Notes: generated from the letters alone by a model not told the origin. Counted from the stretch's first letter, positions 1 to 11,068 are shown. The stretch is DNA of 64,000 bases from Botryosphaeria dothidea (GCA_011503125.2 WWBZ02000014.1:538382-602381), one strand, 5' to 3'. Numbers and translations are program-made.

Positions 1-2
1 CC

Positions 3-2104
3 CAAACCTACGAGGGCAACTACGAATGGCAAGTCTACACCAAAGCCTGGGCCGAAAACGAGTGGCAAGGCGTCGACCCGTGGAACGAGCCCACCTCCTC
101 CATCCTCGAGCCCGGCGCCAACATCACCGTCGGCCTGCGCTTCTCGCTCGCCGCCACCATCCCGGCCATCGAAGAAGCCGTACAATCCACCAACAACCCC
201 GTCGCCGTCGGCATCCCCGGCTACATCCTCCCCGCCGACATCATCGGCCGCCTCTTCCTGCACACCAACGCCTCCGTCTCCTCCATCACCGCCTCCCCCG
301 CCGGCGCCCTCACCCTCAGCACCCCGACCCCCTTCGCCGGCGGCGTCGAGTACGCCGTCACCCCGTCCGCCAGCGCCTGGGGCCGCGCGCGCCTCGCCGT
401 CCAATACGCCGGCGGCAAGAACCAGACCGTCCACTACCGCATCACCAAGCCCGCCCCGGAAGCCATATCCGACCTCGGCGCCTTCCTCACGACGGAGCAG
501 TGGTTCGCCGACGACGCCGACCCCTTCGGCCGCGCGCACTCGGTCATCACGTACGACCGCGCCGCCGGCGCGCCCGTCGCGCAGGACAACCGCGCGTGGA
601 TCGCCGGGCTCTCGGACGAGGGCGGCGCAGGGTCGTTCGTCGCGGCCGCGCTGAAGCAGGCCGCGCAGCCGGCCGCCGCCGAGGTGGCCAAGCTCGAGAC
701 GTTCGTCGCGGACGTCGTGTGGGGCGCGCTGCAGATCGCGGAGGGGGCCGACGCGCACGCCGTCCGCAAGAGCCTGTTCTACTACGAGCCCGCGCTGCTG
801 CCGAACTACACGTACGACCCGCAGATCGCGTGGGACACGTGGTCCGCGTGGGACAGGGAGGCGGCGTACGCGACGGACCGCGGGTACAACTACGTGCACG
901 TGACGGCGTTGTACTGGGGACTGTATCGCGCGGGGCGGGCGGTGCCGGCGGTGCTGGCCAAGGAGACGGCGGAGACGTACTTGAAGCGGGCGTGCGAGAC
1001 GGTGTTGTTCATGATGAGCACGGACGCGAGCGGGAGTCATCGCGTCGGGTACTGGGACGTCGGGCAGATGGGCGAGACGGTGTACGGGCGCGTGTTGGAG
1101 GACCTGAAGGCGGAGGGGCTGGCGGAGGAGGCGGCGAAGCTGGAGGCGGCGATGAAGGTCCGGGCGGAGCATTGGGCGACGCAGGAGGATCCGTTCGGGT
1201 CGGAGATGGCGTGGGACTCGACGGGGCAGGAGGGCGTGTATTACTGGACCAAGTGAGTCGACGGCCCCTGGTTGGTGGGGAAAAGAGAGGGATGGGTCCG
1301 AATGCTGACCTGCGGCCCAGATACTTCAACGACACGGCGTCGGCCGACAAGACCATCAGCTCCATCATCGCCTACATGCCGACCGTCGCGCACTGGGGCT
1401 GGAACGGCAACGCCCGCCGCTACTGGGACTTCATCTACGGCGGCAAGCTGCAGCGCCTCGAGCGCCAGATCCACCACTACGGCAGCGGCCTCAACGCGCT
1501 GCCGCTCCTCGCCGCCTACCGCAGCGACCCCGACGCCGCGGACCTCCACCTCCTCCGCGTCGGCCACGCCGGCAACACCGCCCCGCTGTCGAACATCGAC
1601 GAGCAGGGCTTCGCCGCGGCGGCGTTCCACTCGTGGCCCGACACCCTCGCCTGGGACGCGTATTCCGGTGACTACGGACCGAATTTCCTGGGGCACGTGC
1701 TGGGCAGTGCGGCGTATCTTGTGAAGAGCGAGGCGTACGGGTGGGTGGCGTTTGGGGGGAATTTGGTTGAGGGTGCAGAGGGGGGCGTGACGGTGGAGCC
1801 GAGGGATGCGGCGAGGAGGAGCGTGTACGTGGCGCCGCTGGGGGTATTGGTGAGCGTGGATGCGGGGGCGGTTGAGAGCTTCACGTACGCGGAGGAGGGG
1901 AAGAAGCTCACCGTTCGGGTGAAGAGCAGCAGTGGGTTTGGCGACGAAGCGGCCAGTGCGGTCGTAACGGTTGAGCAGACGGCGGAGGTGGAGGGAGTGG
2001 GCGCGGCCAGCGTTACGACGACGGGGTTGGAGAGGAAGAGGGGTGGGTGGGTGGTGGATTTGAGTGGGGGAGAGGCGAAGGAGGTTGAGTTGGCGGCGGC
2101 TTGA
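3..2104 (+). CDS. Six-hairpin glycosidase-like protein (DUF5695-type), 5' partial
   Basis: The window opens inside this gene. Frame 3 is open from base 3, with exon 1 at 3-1252 and exon 2 at 1321-2104, giving about 677 residues to the TGA at 2102-2104. The 68-bp intron (1253-1320) starts GTGAGT and ends CCCAG; splicing joins the two frames exactly, and without it exon 1 stops at 1254-1256. The product is rich in Trp, Tyr and Asp in its middle, with segments such as YWDVGQMGETVYGR, HWGWNGNARRYWDF and IHHYGSGLNALPLL. These resemble the helical-barrel part of fungal DUF5695 proteins, which are grouped with six-hairpin glycosidases; the C-terminal ~100 residues look like a beta-rich end domain. 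The substrate cannot be read from sequence, and the signal peptide, if any, lies outside the window. No in-frame damage is seen. The family call is from recognition of the pattern, not a search. Confidence 0.65.
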   Translation, partial: NLRGQLRMASLHQSLGRKRVARRRPVERAHLLHPRARRQHHRRPALLARRHHPGHRRSRTIHQQPRRRRHPRLHPPRRHHRPPLPAHQRLRLLHHRLPRRRPHPQHPDPLRRRRRVRRHPVRQRLGPRAPRRPIRRRQEPDRPLPHHQARPGSHIRPRRLPHDGAVVRRRRRPLRPRALGHHVRPRRRRARRAGQPRVDRRALGRGRRRVVRRGRAEAGRAAGRRRGGQARDVRRGRRVGRAADRGGGRRARRPQEPVLLRARAAAELHVRPADRVGHVVRVGQGGGVRDGPRVQLRARDGVVLGTVSRGAGGAGGAGQGDGGDVLEAGVRDGVVHDEHGRERESSRRVLGRRADGRDGVRARVGGPEGGGAGGGGGEAGGGDEGPGGALGDAGGSVRVGDGVGLDGAGGRVLLDQVSRRPLVGGEKRGMGPNADLRPRYFNDTASADKTISSIIAYMPTVAHWGWNGNARRYWDFIYGGKLQRLERQIHHYGSGLNALPLLAAYRSDPDAADLHLLRVGHAGNTAPLSNIDEQGFAAAAFHSWPDTLAWDAYSGDYGPNFLGHVLGSAAYLVKSEAYGWVAFGGNLVEGAEGGVTVEPRDAARRSVYVAPLGVLVSVDAGAVESFTYAEEGKKLTVRVKSSSGFGDEAASAVVTVEQTAEVEGVGAASVTTTGLERKRGGWVVDLSGGEAKEVELAAA

Positions 2105-2535
2105 AGGGAGTGTGTGATGTAGCTGTTGTACTGTTAATCTTTGAGCAAAAATGTGAGTGATGTTGACGTCCAAATCTGGGCTTTGTGTGGACTGTCTTGA
2201 CTTCATGGAAGGTCTCCATCAGGAACTGGCGCTTTGTACATTTGGCGACAACTCACCAAAACCAGTGCGTGTAACTGTACTAAGACTGCAAAAAGAAGTG
2301 CTTGTACTAACAACTTTGATGTATCCACACATATAAACAATGGGGGGGCCATCCGGGGTTTAGGGCGTTGGCGGAGGAGGAGGAGGAGGAGGAGGAGGAG
2401 GAGGTTGTGCCGGGTGGGGTTGAGGGAGCTGCTGAGGATGTGGTGGTTGTGTTGGCGGGTGGGGTGGAGGAGAGCCGTGTTCACGGCAATGGCTAATTCT
2501 TCGCTCGGTTTAAGAATCGAACTCCAGCTGACAGC
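2105..2535. other. Intergenic spacer with GGA microsatellite
   Basis: No convincing gene. Contains the 3' flank of the glycosidase-like gene and a short GGA repeat. Small open frames here have no recognisable product. Confidence 0.5.
2373..2404 (+). repeat. (GGA)n microsatellite
   Basis: About ten uninterrupted GGA units in a row, followed by a G-rich stretch. Simple sequence repeat; no function inferred. Confidence 0.9.
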
Positions 2536-3036
2536 GTGATGTGCAGCGGATCTCCATTGCTATCGCGGATCCATACCTACCAAGCAGATCGTTTGTTCGC
2601 ACTCTCTTTCGCGGACGTAGGATACTTCGCCCCGGGAGTAGAGTTGAATGAGAAAACTGTCTGAGCACTCAACAATGCAACTGAGGCTGCTTTTGGCTAC
2701 ACGATGTACGGATATTGGTTATTCAACAATGAAGACCGCACAGCTTCCGTCATGGATGCTCATATTGAGGCCGGCCACGCGGTCTTGCTCTGCATCCAAG
2801 GTTACAAGATATCACAGCTAGACTCTATGTACACTCTGGCATACACATACAACGCGACGTACTTCAAGGAGGACTTTGCACGCATTGATGCATACGAAAG
2901 GAGACTTTTGGAGGACAAGATTGCGCCGATTGGTGGCGAGTACGTCATCAGAGTGACGCAAGAACAATGGAAATCCATCATTACGTCTCAAGGAGGACTT
3001 CATGGGCCATTGAAATGGTACAAGGCTAATATGAGA
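2536..3036 (+). pseudogene. Epoxide hydrolase-like alpha/beta hydrolase remnant
   Basis: One frame (codons starting at 2536, 2569, 2704) reads like the middle and C-terminal part of a fungal epoxide hydrolase: a DRLFALSFADVGYF segment (Asp-Arg plus the strand after the nucleophile region), then FGYTMYGYWLF, then a lid segment, then GGLHGPLKWYKANMRG, which resembles the (G)PLNWY motif carrying a catalytic-site Tyr neighbourhood. The frame has an internal TGA at 2662-2664. The nucleophile motif HDWG expected just upstream is not preserved (VMCSGSPL is read instead). The N-terminal half is absent. The 3' end runs into a LINE start near 3060, so the catalytic His end is also missing. Interpreted as a dead gene fragment; an open stretch from 2704 to 3246 is partly this remnant and partly LINE sequence. 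Confidence 0.55.
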
Positions 3037-3066
3037 GGTAATCTCTCCTCGACCCTTTTTTTCTAC

Positions 3067-4109
3067 ATGACCACGCCAAAAAATCGACCCCAAGCTACGG
3101 CGCCGGGAGAGGGCCCCAGGGACTCTCCTAGGCCCAGCGAGACTCAAAACACTACTCAGAGTAGCTGCAGCCGCGTCGTGGTTGATGTAGAGGCCGCAGG
3201 AAGGGGCGAACAGCCCCCTCCAGTAACCGCCTCTACCCAACCATAGCGTACCCCTAATAAACCGCAGGGCATCCAGTACAGCGTAGAATACGTTGAAAGA
3301 GCCTCAAAGACAGCAGATACCCTCCTCTAAGCCCTACATGCATCCGCTGGCCTCCCTTTAGTCCTCTCCAGCCAGGTAAAAAATTTTCTCGATATTGCTA
3401 AGATAATCTTCTAGGATTATATCTCTATATACTAGGAGGTAAATACTAAGGAACCCGGCCTTAAGGATATCCTTTAGGAAGTATAGTAAGTCTAGAAGAT
3501 AGTTAGCCGACTCTAGACTACCCCTACGTCCGTAGTGCCTAGCTAGGCTAATATTATAGCCCGAGTAGTCCTAAAGCCTCCTACCCCCCCGGCTACTACT
3601 AAGCTTACCCTATACTTCCTAGATAAGACTAATAGATAGAAGGTCGCTAACCTCTCTAATAAGGCTATTATTAAGAAGATTTAGGTAGAAAAAAGCCTAG
3701 CGTATAAAAAGATACTAGCTACTAAGAAGCTTCCTAGTAGAAACGTTAAGATCTTTATATCTAATACTTAGACTAGAGTAGCCCTCCTCTAGAACTAGAA
3801 ATAGACTATAGAACTAGGTAGAGAAGTCCGCTCTAACTAGTAGCTCTACTTAGTACTAGTCTATAACGTCCCCCTTAAAGATATTAATATTAAGAATTCC
3901 TAGACCGCCTAAACTCTTTAGAATTAGAATCTATCTCTATATCTAGGGCTACGTATTAGTAAGCTAGCCTAGCTAAAGAGAAAGCTTCTAGAGGGAAAAA
4001 CTTACTTAACGATTATTCTTAGTACTATAGACTCTAAGGTAGCTAACTAGATTATTACTAAAGGACTTATTAGTAACTATACGCTCTATATAGTAGAATA
4101 CTATAGTAT
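3067..4109 (+). mobile_element. LINE (Tad1-like) ORF1 fragment, RIP-degraded, copy 1
   Basis: An ATG at 3067 opens a Pro/Thr/Ser-rich ORF1-like frame that is soon interrupted by TAG and TAA codons. The same sequence occurs inverted at 21114-22620 (copy 2). The two copies align from the ATG region through the helical middle of ORF1, where the + strand here matches the reverse complement of 21590-21730. Both are rich in TpA. Copy 1 stops matching copy 2 at about 4110, before the zinc-knuckle part, where a different repeat begins. The 5' end of the LINE lies within about 10 bp of the ATG, judging by where the copies start to share sequence. Confidence 0.65.
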
Positions 4110-5341
4110 TATTACGGTTAGAACCCTAAGAGTACCTTAAATAGATTCTATAGCGAGACCTTAGATTAAGAGAATTCTAAAGCTTAATAAAGCTTAATAA
4201 GAAAACTCTATAACTTACTACTAGTAAAAGGGACTCTAAAGAGATATATAAGTAGCGCTATTTTATTTAAATCTTTCTTTCTTTTCTCTTTAGCTATTAT
4301 AAACGTAGAGCGGGGTAGTATACTAGTAGGGTATACTTCTACGGTAACCTAGTCTTTCTAGAGTAGTATAGATTCTAAGTTTAAATTTTAGACCGCTTAT
4401 CTACTCGTAATATATACGTTCTACGTTAAAAGTATACGTACCCGCGTTCTCTCTAGCGGTAATAAGAGGGAAAATCTATAGATAGTTAAGGTAGGCTATA
4501 AGTAGTATATACGTCCTACTATAAAAGTATACGTACCCGCGTTCTCTCTAGCGGTAATAAGAGGAAGAAGGACTAGCTAGGCGCTTCTAAAAATAAATTT
4601 TAAGAGCGCTTTACTAGCGCTTATAAATAAGTAAGCCGGAACTTCTTACGGCTTAGTCTTAAGATTTATAGTTATCTCTCTCTATAGTTTCTCCCTCTTA
4701 GCTACTCTTTCTACTTTAGATACCGCTACCGGTATATAGAAAAACTATACTAAATAAAGTATCTACGGATACTACTATTATAGATAGATAAATTTATTTC
4801 TTTCCGATATAGCTTTCTTACGGGTCTATACGGGGCTAGCTATCTATAGTTATTTTACTCGAGAGGGAAAACCTTATCGCCTAGTAAAAACCCCTCCTTT
4901 CTATCTAGGCCTATTTATCCCTACTAGTTCTATTTTTCCTTCTTACCGGTAGCGGCGACTATAGTAGCCCTATATTCGCCTACTAGCTTTACCCCTTTAG
5001 TTCTTATTCTCGTAGTTATCCGGGTCCTAGTATTTCTAGTAGTCCTCCTAGTTCCTCTTTCTAGTTATCCTTCTAGATTAGTTCCCTAGTAAGACTAAAC
5101 TAACTAAGTAGTTCTAGGCGTAGGAACTAGCCTATTACTACTTTAATCCCCTTCTTTATTAAGAGAAGGAAGTAGTAGTCCGTAGTTTCTACTCTTTAGA
5201 GTATCTATACCCTACTCTATTAGAAGTAGGGGTAGAAGAGGAGGATATACTTTAGGGTTTATCTATACTAGCCGTATAGATAGATAGGACTAGAGTACCC
5301 TAGTACCTTACGCCTTAAGAGGAAGTTCTTTAGTCTAATAT
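4110..5341 (+). mobile_element. RIP-degraded LTR-element 5' portion (tentative)
   Basis: Starts with TATTACGG, the RIP form expected of a TGTTACGG LTR start. About 150 bp on there is a TATA-like ATATATAAG and then a pyrimidine-rich stretch, as in a fungal LTR. No intact reading frame remains. A second copy of this LTR was not found in the window, so its length and family are unknown. It is cut at 5341 by insertion of gypsy element B (5-bp target duplication AATAT). Part of this stretch could instead belong to another old repeat. Confidence 0.35.
4411..4564. repeat. 59-bp direct repeat, two copies 95 bp apart
   Basis: The stretch 4411-4469 recurs at 4506-4564 with a few changes of the C/T and G/A type expected from RIP. 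Lies in the leader region of the old LTR-type repeat. Confidence 0.7.
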
Positions 5342-5525
5342 TATTAGGGCTCAACCTTAGGATGATCGCTGAAAGGTATATTGCGCTATGTACGTTAAGC
5401 TAGACTTAAGGAGAAAGAAGAGAAGACGTAGAAGAAAGGAAAGAGTTATATACAAGGGAGGCTTGGCGTCACGTGACCCGCCGATGATCCTCTGAGGCTT
5501 GATCCTGAGGCTTCAGACTCTAACA
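5342..5525 (-). repeat. Element B 3' LTR (184 bp)
   Basis: Near-identical to 11196-11379. Its outer end reads TATTAG on the plus strand where the other copy has TGTCAG, two RIP-type changes. Confidence 0.95.
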
Positions 5526-5547
5526 TCACTCCCCCCCTCCTCTTCCC
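5526..5547 (-). promoter_or_regulatory. Polypurine tract of element B
   Basis: On the minus strand the bases just before the 3' LTR are a run of G and A (GGGAAGAGGAGGGGGGGAG). This is the usual plus-strand primer site of an LTR retrotransposon and fixes the orientation. Confidence 0.85.
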
Positions 5548-5563
5548 GGTTCGAGAGGTTGCG

Positions 5564-5574
5564 GGTTCGAATCC
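5564..5574 (+). other. tRNA B-box-like 11-mer in element B 3' region
   Basis: GGTTCGAATCC matches the Pol III B-box consensus exactly and sits in a tRNA 3'-half-like context, but the flanking T-stem does not pair well and no A-box is seen. Not called as a tRNA. Confidence 0.35.
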
Positions 5575-5590
5575 GGGTGGGGACTGTTGC

Positions 5591-5612
5591 TTTTTTTTTT
5601 TTTTTTTTTTTT
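5591..5612 (+). repeat. T22 homopolymer (A22 on coding strand of element B)
   Basis: Uninterrupted run of 22 T in the 3' untranslated part of element B. Confidence 0.95.
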
Positions 5613-5640
5613 GACCTTTCTCTGTTTTTGACCCTTCCTG

Positions 5641-5721
5641 CCCTGCTTGCCTTGCTTGCCTTGCTTGCCTTGCTTGCCCTGCTTGCCCTGCTTGCCCTGC
5701 TTGCCCTGCTTGCCCTGCTTG
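5641..5721 (+). repeat. Nine tandem 9-bp units in element B 3' region
   Basis: Unit CC(C/T)TGCTTG repeated nine times without a break (81 bp), between the pol stop and the A-run of element B. Confidence 0.95.
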
Positions 5722-6131
5722 TTTGTTGGTCGCGTTTTGGTGGGTGTGGGTATATGGGTTGAAAAAGCGAACCCTGAATCATCAAACGGCTACATGGCGT
5801 AGTTGGAAACTTGGCTGACCGACAGCAGGTGCGGTGATACGTGCCTTGGGGTGGCGACATCCCTCAGTTGACTGGCTCCTATGAGCTTGTCGACTGGCTG
5901 TCGAATTGAGGGCCTGCCTGTTGGCAGGAAGAGGGTTGTCCGGCACGGGACTAGGTCCTGTGGTCTGTAATGCCCACACTAGGTGACCGCTTGTGCCTCG
6001 CTCGCCCTCGGGGCGGGTGGTGCAGTGCTCATCTGGTGTGTGCAGGCTCGGCTCCGGCCGGGCCAAACCGCTTGACTTTTTGTCCACTGGTAGTCTACGC
6101 TTGGTTCCCTCCTAGTCCTATTCTAGTTCCC

Positions 6132-9100
6132 TTAGAGCTCTTGTCGGTCCTTCTGTTTTAGGTACGTGTCCAGCGCTGCTGTGTCCTGTAGTGCTGATGC
6201 CGGTTCCCATGTTGGCCTTGCATACCCTTCCCATTTGACTTGGTACTGGAGTTGGCGCCTCCTTTGCCCTGGTTTTCTTGCCATTCGTTCACTTAAGACT
6301 GCCTCCACTCTCCATTCGTCTTGACTATCTACTTGAACTGGTGGAGGTTGGTAGTCGTCTTGTTCTTGGCTTGGTAAGGGGTCTGTTCCTGCTGGCCGGA
6401 GTAGGTCTACATTAAAGACGTTGTGTACCGCTCCGGGGATATCCAATTTGTAGCTATGGGATCCAACTACCTCGATAATAGTAAACTTAGCTGCCTTATC
6501 ATCGAGCTTCTTGCTTGGCCTATCCGTCCTTAGGTTCTTTAGGTGTAGCCAGACCTTATCACCTACCTTGTACGCAGGGGATGGGTTTCTTCGCCGGTTT
6601 GCTTGCCGTTCCTGTTCTTGTTGGGTATCTGCCATAGCCATCTGTGCCCAGTCCGTTACCTCTTTGATCTTTGCCACGATTACTTCTGCCCTTGCCACTG
6701 GAGAGTCCCTCTGGAGGTCGCCGGGCTGGAGGTCTTCGGATAACTCTAGAGGCTCGAGGTGATATCCGTGGGAGAGAAAGAACGGGCTTGCCTGTGTTGT
6801 AGCCGAGGTCCTCCCATTAAGAGCTAGCTGGACTATCGGTAGCTGGTCCGCCCAGTCTTGTTGGTAGTGGTCCACGAATAGTGCTAGCTTCCTTTCCACT
6901 TCAGTGTTCATCCTCTCCGTTGATCCGTCCGTTTGAGGGTGGTAGGCCGTTGAGATGCGCCTCTTAATCTTAAGCAGTTGACAGATACGTTACCAGAGAA
7001 GGCTAACGAACTGCGTTCCCCTATCAGATACAATTGCCGTTGGGATTCCGTGGTTCCGGTAGAAGCATGTAATAAAGAGCCTTGCAATGGTTTCCGTCTC
7101 AGTATTCGGGCAGGCCTCAAGGGTCACTCCTTTCCCTAGCCTATCGGTGATTACCATAAGCATCTCGCACCCGTTGCTTAATGGTAGGGGCCCAATAAAG
7201 TCAATAGAGATCTCTCTCCATTGACGACTTGGTACTGGTAACGGTTTGAGTAACCCTTGCTTCCGATCCCTCCAGACCTTAGTCCTTCCACAGACGTCAC
7301 AGTTCCTACAAAACCTCCGGATATCGTTAACGAATCCTGGCCAGAAGAAGTGCCTTGCCACGAGGGAGGTAGTTTGAACGCGTCCGGGGTGTGCCGAGAG
7401 GGGAGAGTCATGCATCTCTTGGATAATCCTTGTTCGTAGTGGCTCGGAGTCCGGTACCCATTTCCTTTCCCTAAAGAGGAGGTTTCCTTGATAGTCTAGT
7501 GAACACTCCGCGATCGAGATCTTGAACTTAGTTGCAAACTCCGGTGGGAAGGTCCCTTCTCCTCGTTGTACTGCTTCCCGGAGTTGCTTTAGTACTTGGT
7601 CTTGTTGGAGTGCCTCTTGCCATTGTTCCTCAAGGGGAGGTGGTTCTTGTCCGAGTTGTCCTGGTCGTGCCTGTCGAGGTTCGACTGCCATGGCTTCTTC
7701 TGATAATAGCAGGTCTCCGTTATCCCAGTTTCCTTGCTCTTCTGGGTCTTCCGGTGAGCCTGTGTTCAGCACGAGTCCTTGGGCCGTTGTTTGGAGCAGT
7801 TGAGCCGTCCTTTGTTCGAGCCTTTCGTCCATATCCGTGGTTGGTAGGTCCTGGTCCCTTCTTGTCAATGCGTCCGCCAATCCGTTAGTCTTTCCTGGCG
7901 TATATTCAATAATAAAGGAGAAGCGGCTAAGCTCTCTCCACCATCGAATCTGCCTCTTAGAGAGTCTCCTCGCAGTAGTAAAGTACTCTAAGTTCTTATG
8001 ATCAGTAAGGATCTTAAACTGGTGTAGCCCCTTTAGTTCAGCATCCCACTGGCGTAAGCACTTGACTACTGCGAGTAGTTCCTTATCGTAGATTGGGTAG
8101 TTGCATTCCGCGGGTAGGTTCTTTTTCGAGAAGAACGCTACGGGCCGTAGAAAACCATCGTCATCGAACTGTTGGAGCACCCCTCTAGTACAGTATCCTG
8201 AGGAGTCCGTGGCGAGAATTATCTCCCGTTCCGGGTCGAATTGCATAAGGACCGGTGCCGTGATAAAAGCCTTTTTCAATTTCCTAAACGCGAGCTCGGT
8301 TTCCTGGTTCCATTGGAAGGGCACGTTCTTCCTCGTAAGTGATACTAGAGGGGCTACTAGGTTAGAAAAGCCCTTAATAAAACGCCGATAGAAGTTCGCA
8401 AAACCGAGGAAACTGAGTACGCCCTTTGCCGTGGTAGGAGCTTTCCATTCTTGAATTGCTTTGATCTTTTCCGGGTCCATATAGATACCTTTACCTGCTT
8501 CGATAATATACCCAAGATACTTAGTCGACTGGACTTCGAATTCGCATTTCTTTAGGTCGAGTTGTAGACCTGCAGCATCCAATTTCTCTAAGACCTTATC
8601 GACCTTTTCCCGGTGCTCCCGGCGGGATCCGTCCGTGAAGATTAGGATGTCATCTACGTACGCGGAGACAAAATCGTCAAGGAAGTCCTTTAGGGTCCAA
8701 TTAATATACCGTTGGAAGGTACTCGGGGCATTTGCTAGTCCAAAAGGTGTCACTAGCCATTCGAAGAGTCCAAATCGGGTCCGGAATGCTGTCAACCACT
8801 CGCTTCCCTCCGCGATTCGTATCCGATGGAAGGTAGCAGTTACATCCAGTTTCGTAAACCATCTTGCTTTGCTAATCCGATTGAGGGTCTCCTAGATCAG
8901 TAGTAGGGGATAGCGGTCCTTTCTCGTAATTCGATTAAGAGCCCGGTAGTCACAGCAGAAGCGTAGGCCTCCGCCTGGTTTCTTGACAAATAGTACGGGA
9001 GCAGCAGCCGGGGAATTGCTTACCCGGATAAACCCCTTATCGAGTAGTTCGTTAAGAGTCTTCCTAAGTACTAGAAGCTCGTCACGGGACATATTGTATA

Positions 9101-9995
9101 GGGGTCCCCATGGGGCGTCCGGTGTTTTGCCGTTGCTATCCTTTTCCAATTCGATTTGGTGGTCAATTCCAGGCCGGTGCGGTGGGAGTTTGTCTGCCTC
9201 CTTCTTGTCAAATAGGCGTATCCATCGAGGGTCCACCCAGCTAGGTAGCCGGGCCTGAGTATCCGTGGGGGTTTTCTCTTGAAGAGCCTTATTAATATCC
9301 GCTAGGCTCGCTGTAAAGACTTGGTACCCTTTCTTTTCTCGGTTCCTTAAGAGGTAACTGAAGGCAGAGGCTCCGATGAGCTTGCCCTGAGGGCTAGGAA
9401 GATCCATTGCTTGTTTTACCACTAGCCCTGTGTCCTTAAAGGTAATAGTCCGTTCACTTTGATCGAGTACCGCTTTTTCCTGTACCATCCATGGGCTTCC
9501 CAACATTAGGTCGCAACCGGAAAGCCTAGGCACGATGTAGAAGAACATGCGCTTCTGGCAGTGGCCTCCAATGTCTACCTCAGCCCAGGCAACCTCGTCT
9601 ATTTTCCATCCTGTAGGTGTAAGTCCGTTCAGTGTCCTTGGGGAGATCTTTATACGCGGGAGGTTGCAGCGTTTAGCAAAACCGTGGCTCATAACAGCGT
9701 AGAATTCACAACCAGTATCGGCGAGAGCTTTACCGAAAGACTCTTTATTGATCATAACTGGGGTAAGGAGTGAATCTTGTTCTAGCTTACGTTGCTGCTT
9801 GCGCCATTCGTTCCGCACTTCCTGCTTTTCCTCCACTGTGGGCTCCTGCCTGCGATTTTCGACAGGAGCTTTTAGTTTTCCGACTGCTGGGAGGAGGACT
9901 CGTCCTCCAAGTCTTCTAGTTCCGGTCCCACGTGTTCCTCCTGTTGGGTAGGCTTTGCGAGCCTTGCTGGCCTCCTTGGTGGCAGCCATGGGCAC
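6132..9995 (-). pseudogene. pol: Element B pol: protease, RT, RNase H, integrase, chromodomain
   Basis: A single minus-strand frame runs from about 9995 to the stop at 6132, about 1287 codons. In order: retropepsin with ALADTGCEF; reverse transcriptase with SAYVDDILIF; RNase H with ILATDSSGY and a TDHKNLEYF motif; an HHCC zinc finger (HPG.., CRNCDVC); integrase core Asp in SIDFIGPLP and in VSDRGTQF; a GPY-like region; and a C-terminal chromodomain (QYQVKWEGY.RPTWEP). Two premature stops break it, TAG at 8892-8894 and TAA at 6990-6992, each one C-to-T step from a Gln codon, as RIP makes. No frameshift is seen. Pol is in the -1 frame relative to gag and overlaps its end (9872-9995), so it was probably expressed by programmed frameshifting. 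As it stands it is inactive. Confidence 0.93.
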
Positions 9996-11068
9996 TGGGC
10001 AACCCTATGCATAGAGTCGCCACAGCGTAGGCAACGACCCTCATCCTTGCGTCTTTGCATCTCTTGCTCGTCTACCCACTTGACACGACGTCCTTGGGCG
10101 GCCCTTGCAGGCCCTGTAGGTTCCCATTCCATTTTATCTTGCTGGGGCGTGGTCGGCTTTGGCTTGGACCCTGGCTGCCTGCCAGTAGACCCTGCCGAGC
10201 CAACTTTATTCTGACCACGCCACCAGTCTTGTTGCCAGCCCTGCTGGGGCTTCTTGCCCGTATTGCGTAGGTTGAACGCTTCTAGTTGGTCACTAACACG
10301 TTTTAACTCCGTGCAGTAGTCCTCGAAAGACTGGCTAGTATTCCTAAGGCCGATCATACTTCGCTGGAGCTCCTGGCTAAGCCCTGCTTCTAGGTAGGCC
10401 TTAAGGATCTCGTCCGGCCAGTTAGTGCCTCCCGCCTCTAGTACGAGTTTACGGAATTCGGTGAAGTACTCCATGAAAGGCTTGTTAGTTTGGCGTAGCT
10501 TATGCAGCTTACGTTGGGCCTTCTCTTGCACGTGGGGGTCGCCAAATGATAGGCGTAGCTGATCCAGTAGGCACTGAGCAGTCATGCTAGTCGTGTTGGT
10601 GCTGGCTTGTACCCAGGGCTGTAGCTGACGAGCTGCTTCGCCCCTAAGCCGATTGTGAAGCATAAAAAACTTCGTAGCTTCAGTGCAACTCGTGTAGTCC
10701 ACGACGAGTTTGGCTTGGGCCTGGGCAATCCAAGGCTCGAGTTCTTCTCTATTACCCGAAAACTCGGCGAGAGGGCCGAGGTTCTTCGTGGGGCCTGTCT
10801 TGGTGGGGTGGCTGGTGGGTCCTGACTCAGGGGCAGGGGGGTCCGAGGCAATTCCGGCTACCCTAGCCTCCTTTTCTCCGGCCTCCCCTGAGGATTGTGT
10901 GGAAGGGGTTTAGGCGCCTCCCACCTTCAAGAGTTCCTCCTTCTCCTCCTTAAGCTGCATAACCTCTTGGGTAAGAGTATCCATTCGTGCCATCATTTGT
11001 AGCAGTAACCGCTTCGTTTCTTGGTTCTCTTGAGCCTGTAGCTCTTGTCCATGCTCTTGAGGACTCAT
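9872..11068 (-). pseudogene. gag: Element B gag (coiled coil, capsid-like, CCHC knuckle)
   Basis: Starts at the ATG at 11068 (minus strand), about 130 bp inside the 5' LTR. The first ~50 residues are Glu/Gln/Leu-rich and coiled-coil-like. One TAA (10910-10912) interrupts the frame just after them. Downstream is a retrotransposon gag domain (an EPWIAQAQAKL segment and a following helix-rich core) and then a zinc knuckle [14 protein letters not shown] with C-X2-C-X4-H-X4-C spacing. Ends at 9872. The single stop is a RIP-type C-to-T change, so gag is nearly intact. The product would package the element RNA into particles; only the stop argues against function. Confidence 0.9.

Noticed and set aside
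26..1256. Arg/Pro-rich plus-strand open frame starting at 26
   Set aside because: Out of frame with the domain-bearing exon; it only joins the true exon 2 frame after 1321.
1241..2206. Long minus-strand open frame (321 codons) opposite the glycosidase-like gene
   Set aside because: Arg/His/Pro-rich shadow of GC-rich coding sequence; no domain, and the plus-strand exon explains the region.
5550..5585. A tRNA gene on the plus strand
   Set aside because: Only the B-box 11-mer fits; acceptor, D-arm and A-box are missing and the T-stem mispairs.
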